64,000 nt of DNA. It comes from Nakamurella deserti. GTDB taxonomy: Bacteria; Actinomycetota; Actinomycetes; Mycobacteriales; Nakamurellaceae. The translations under genes and the position numbers were made by a program. The notes under the pieces were generated by a model, which was given only the letters and a program-made list of their open reading frames with translations, had not been told where the DNA came from and did no database searches. The first letter of the stretch is position 1. The number at the start of each line of letters is the position of its first letter. Shown here piece after piece: positions 63,136 through 64,000 of this stretch. Location of the stretch: the NCBI RefSeq assembly GCF_003260015.1, contig NZ_QCXS01000002.1, positions 434,001 to 498,000 of the forward strand. Direction: 5' to 3'.

Positions 63136-64000
63136 TCAGCAGCGACCGGCGAACCCGTCGAGGTAGCCGACGACGACGTCCGGTGATGTGTCGGGCCGGG
63201 TGCGCAGAAAGGTCAGCGCCTCGTCGGGATCGGTGAGCCGACCGCCGACGGCGTCCGGCCCGGCCTCGCCGAAGACCTCCGCCATCCAGCGGCCGACGGT
63301 GCAGCCGCGGGCGGTGTCGTCGCCGGCCGCGGCGGTCAGCCGGGCCGCCGCCGCGAGTGCGGCGTCACCCAGCGGTGCGGCCAGCGCCCGGTCGGCGTCG
63401 GACACCGTGACCGGGGGGAGGTCCCGCGGTGCCCGCGACGCCGGCGGCGTCAGCCGCCCCAGCGTGACGTCGATGTCGCCGGGCCCGACGTCCCGGCACG
63501 CGGGTGGCCCGCCGCGCAGCCCGAGCAGGGCGCCCTGCGCCCGGTCCACGGACAGGCCGTGGGCGGTCGCATCGGCGGGTGTCACCGACGGCTGGTCGCC
63601 GAAGTCCAGCAGCGGCGCCAGCGCGGTGATCCGCTGGTCGGCCGGGATCAGCGCCGCCAGCGCGGCCCCGGCCAGGCAGTCGGCCTGCAGCTCGCGGAAC
63701 AGCGGCTCGGCAGGCGCACCCAGCCGGGCCGCCACGGCGTGACCGAACTCGTGCGCCAGGCTCGCCGTCAGCCCGCCGGTGCCGTAGTGGTCGGTCAGCA
63801 CGGGCACGAGAACGCCGGTGTCGTAGACGATCCCGTCGTCGGCGGGACAGTAGTAGGCGTTGCCGGTGATCTGGTCCGGGGTGGCGATGCAGAGTGCGCC
63901 GTCACCGTCGGCGCCGGAATCCAGCGGACGCAGACCGCCGCGCAGCTCCACCCACCCGGTGCCGAACGACACCGGGAAGGCCTGCCGCCAGAAGTCCTGG
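63136..64000 (-). CDS. Neutral zinc metallopeptidase, 5' end outside window
   Basis: The frame enters from the window's right end (QDFWRQAFPVSFGTGWVEL), so the N-terminus, probably with a signal or membrane segment, is missing. The zinc motif HEFGH is in SLAHEFGHAVAARLG, with a downstream Glu in FRELQADCLAGAALA. This HExxH...E pattern is that of YpfJ-like predicted metallopeptidases. DDGIVYDTGVLVPVL precedes it. A GTG at 63972 is an internal start at best. It is convergent with the cnoX-like gene across 21 bases. Confidence 0.85.
   Translation of the reverse strand, partial: QDFWRQAFPVSFGTGWVELRGGLRPLDSGADGDGALCIATPDQITGNAYYCPADDGIVYDTGVLVPVLTDHYGTGGLTASLAHEFGHAVAARLGAPAEPLFRELQADCLAGAALAALIPADQRITALAPLLDFGDQPSVTPADATAHGLSVDRAQGALLGLRGGPPACRDVGPGDIDVTLGRLTPPASRAPRDLPPVTVSDADRALAAPLGDAALAAAARLTAAAGDDTARGCTVGRWMAEVFGEAGPDAVGGRLTDPDEALTFLRTRPDTSPDVVVGYLDGFAGRC

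Overview
The window is chromosomal DNA from a very GC-rich actinobacterium. GTG, TTG and possibly CTG starts are frequent, and many adjacent genes overlap by 1-4 bases. Several gene blocks have the order typical of the phylum: pknL / Rv2175c-like / GT-C-like membrane protein / polyprenyl synthase / metF; hisD-C-B-H; glnE; ftsY-amtB-glnK-glnD-ffh; rpsP-khpA-rimM-trmD-rplS-lepB-rnhB-DUF2469; yraN-comM-dprA-xerC; rpsB-tsf-pyrH-frr-cdsA. The set fits a Nakamurella/Frankia-like lineage, but the genus cannot be fixed from this sequence. No rRNA, tRNA, insertion sequence, prophage or CRISPR array was seen.

Layout. Bases 1-5270: signalling and isoprenoid/one-carbon genes (kinase, its likely DNA-binding substrate, a large membrane protein, prenyl synthase, methylenetetrahydrofolate reductase). 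5271-12323: cation/proton antiporter, lspA, a pseudouridine synthase, the main replicative polymerase dnaE1 and a small membrane protein. 12334-16147: a partial histidine operon (hisD, hisC, hisB, a 52-residue membrane protein, hisH). 16150-26160: the most unusual part, a DNA-damage region. imuA' has a perfect LexA (SOS) box over its start codon. A second perfect SOS box precedes a compact operon of a DUF222-HNH nuclease-like gene, imuB and dnaE2. Between the two SOS units lie a nucleoside 2-deoxyribosyltransferase-like gene, a methyltransferase with a His/Gly-rich insert, two direct copies of an element carrying a parS-like palindrome, and two different tandem-repeat arrays. 26206-31303: DUF6941-like gene, exonuclease III, a class I amidotransferase and glnE.

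31372-38670 holds the SRP receptor and SRP GTPase genes on either side of the ammonium-sensing operon amtB-glnK-glnD. A pair of GlnR-like motifs lies upstream of amtB. 38667-43193 holds an amidohydrolase, the ribosomal-protein/rRNA-maturation/tRNA-methylation cluster and signal peptidase I. 43178-49350 holds rnhB, DUF2469, yraN-comM-dprA (natural-transformation-type DNA processing, with two DnaA-box-like sites upstream), two small genes, a 17-bp tandem repeat and a XerC-like recombinase with a repetitive insert. 50039-54447 holds an M23 peptidase-like gene and rpsB-tsf-pyrH-frr-cdsA, with a perfect 21-bp hairpin between rpsB and tsf. 54474-64000 holds two alpha/beta hydrolases, two ABC-2 export systems, a DivIVA/FilP-like coiled-coil protein, a MarR regulator, a thioredoxin-fold/TPR chaperone-like protein and a zinc metallopeptidase cut by the window end.

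At least ten genes have a TAnnnT or GATAAT element ending 6-8 bases before the start codon, so leaderless mRNAs are probably common in this genome. The strongest hypothesis is a LexA-controlled mutagenesis regulon in which an HNH/DUF222 protein is co-transcribed with, and translationally coupled to, the ImuB/DnaE2 mutasome.
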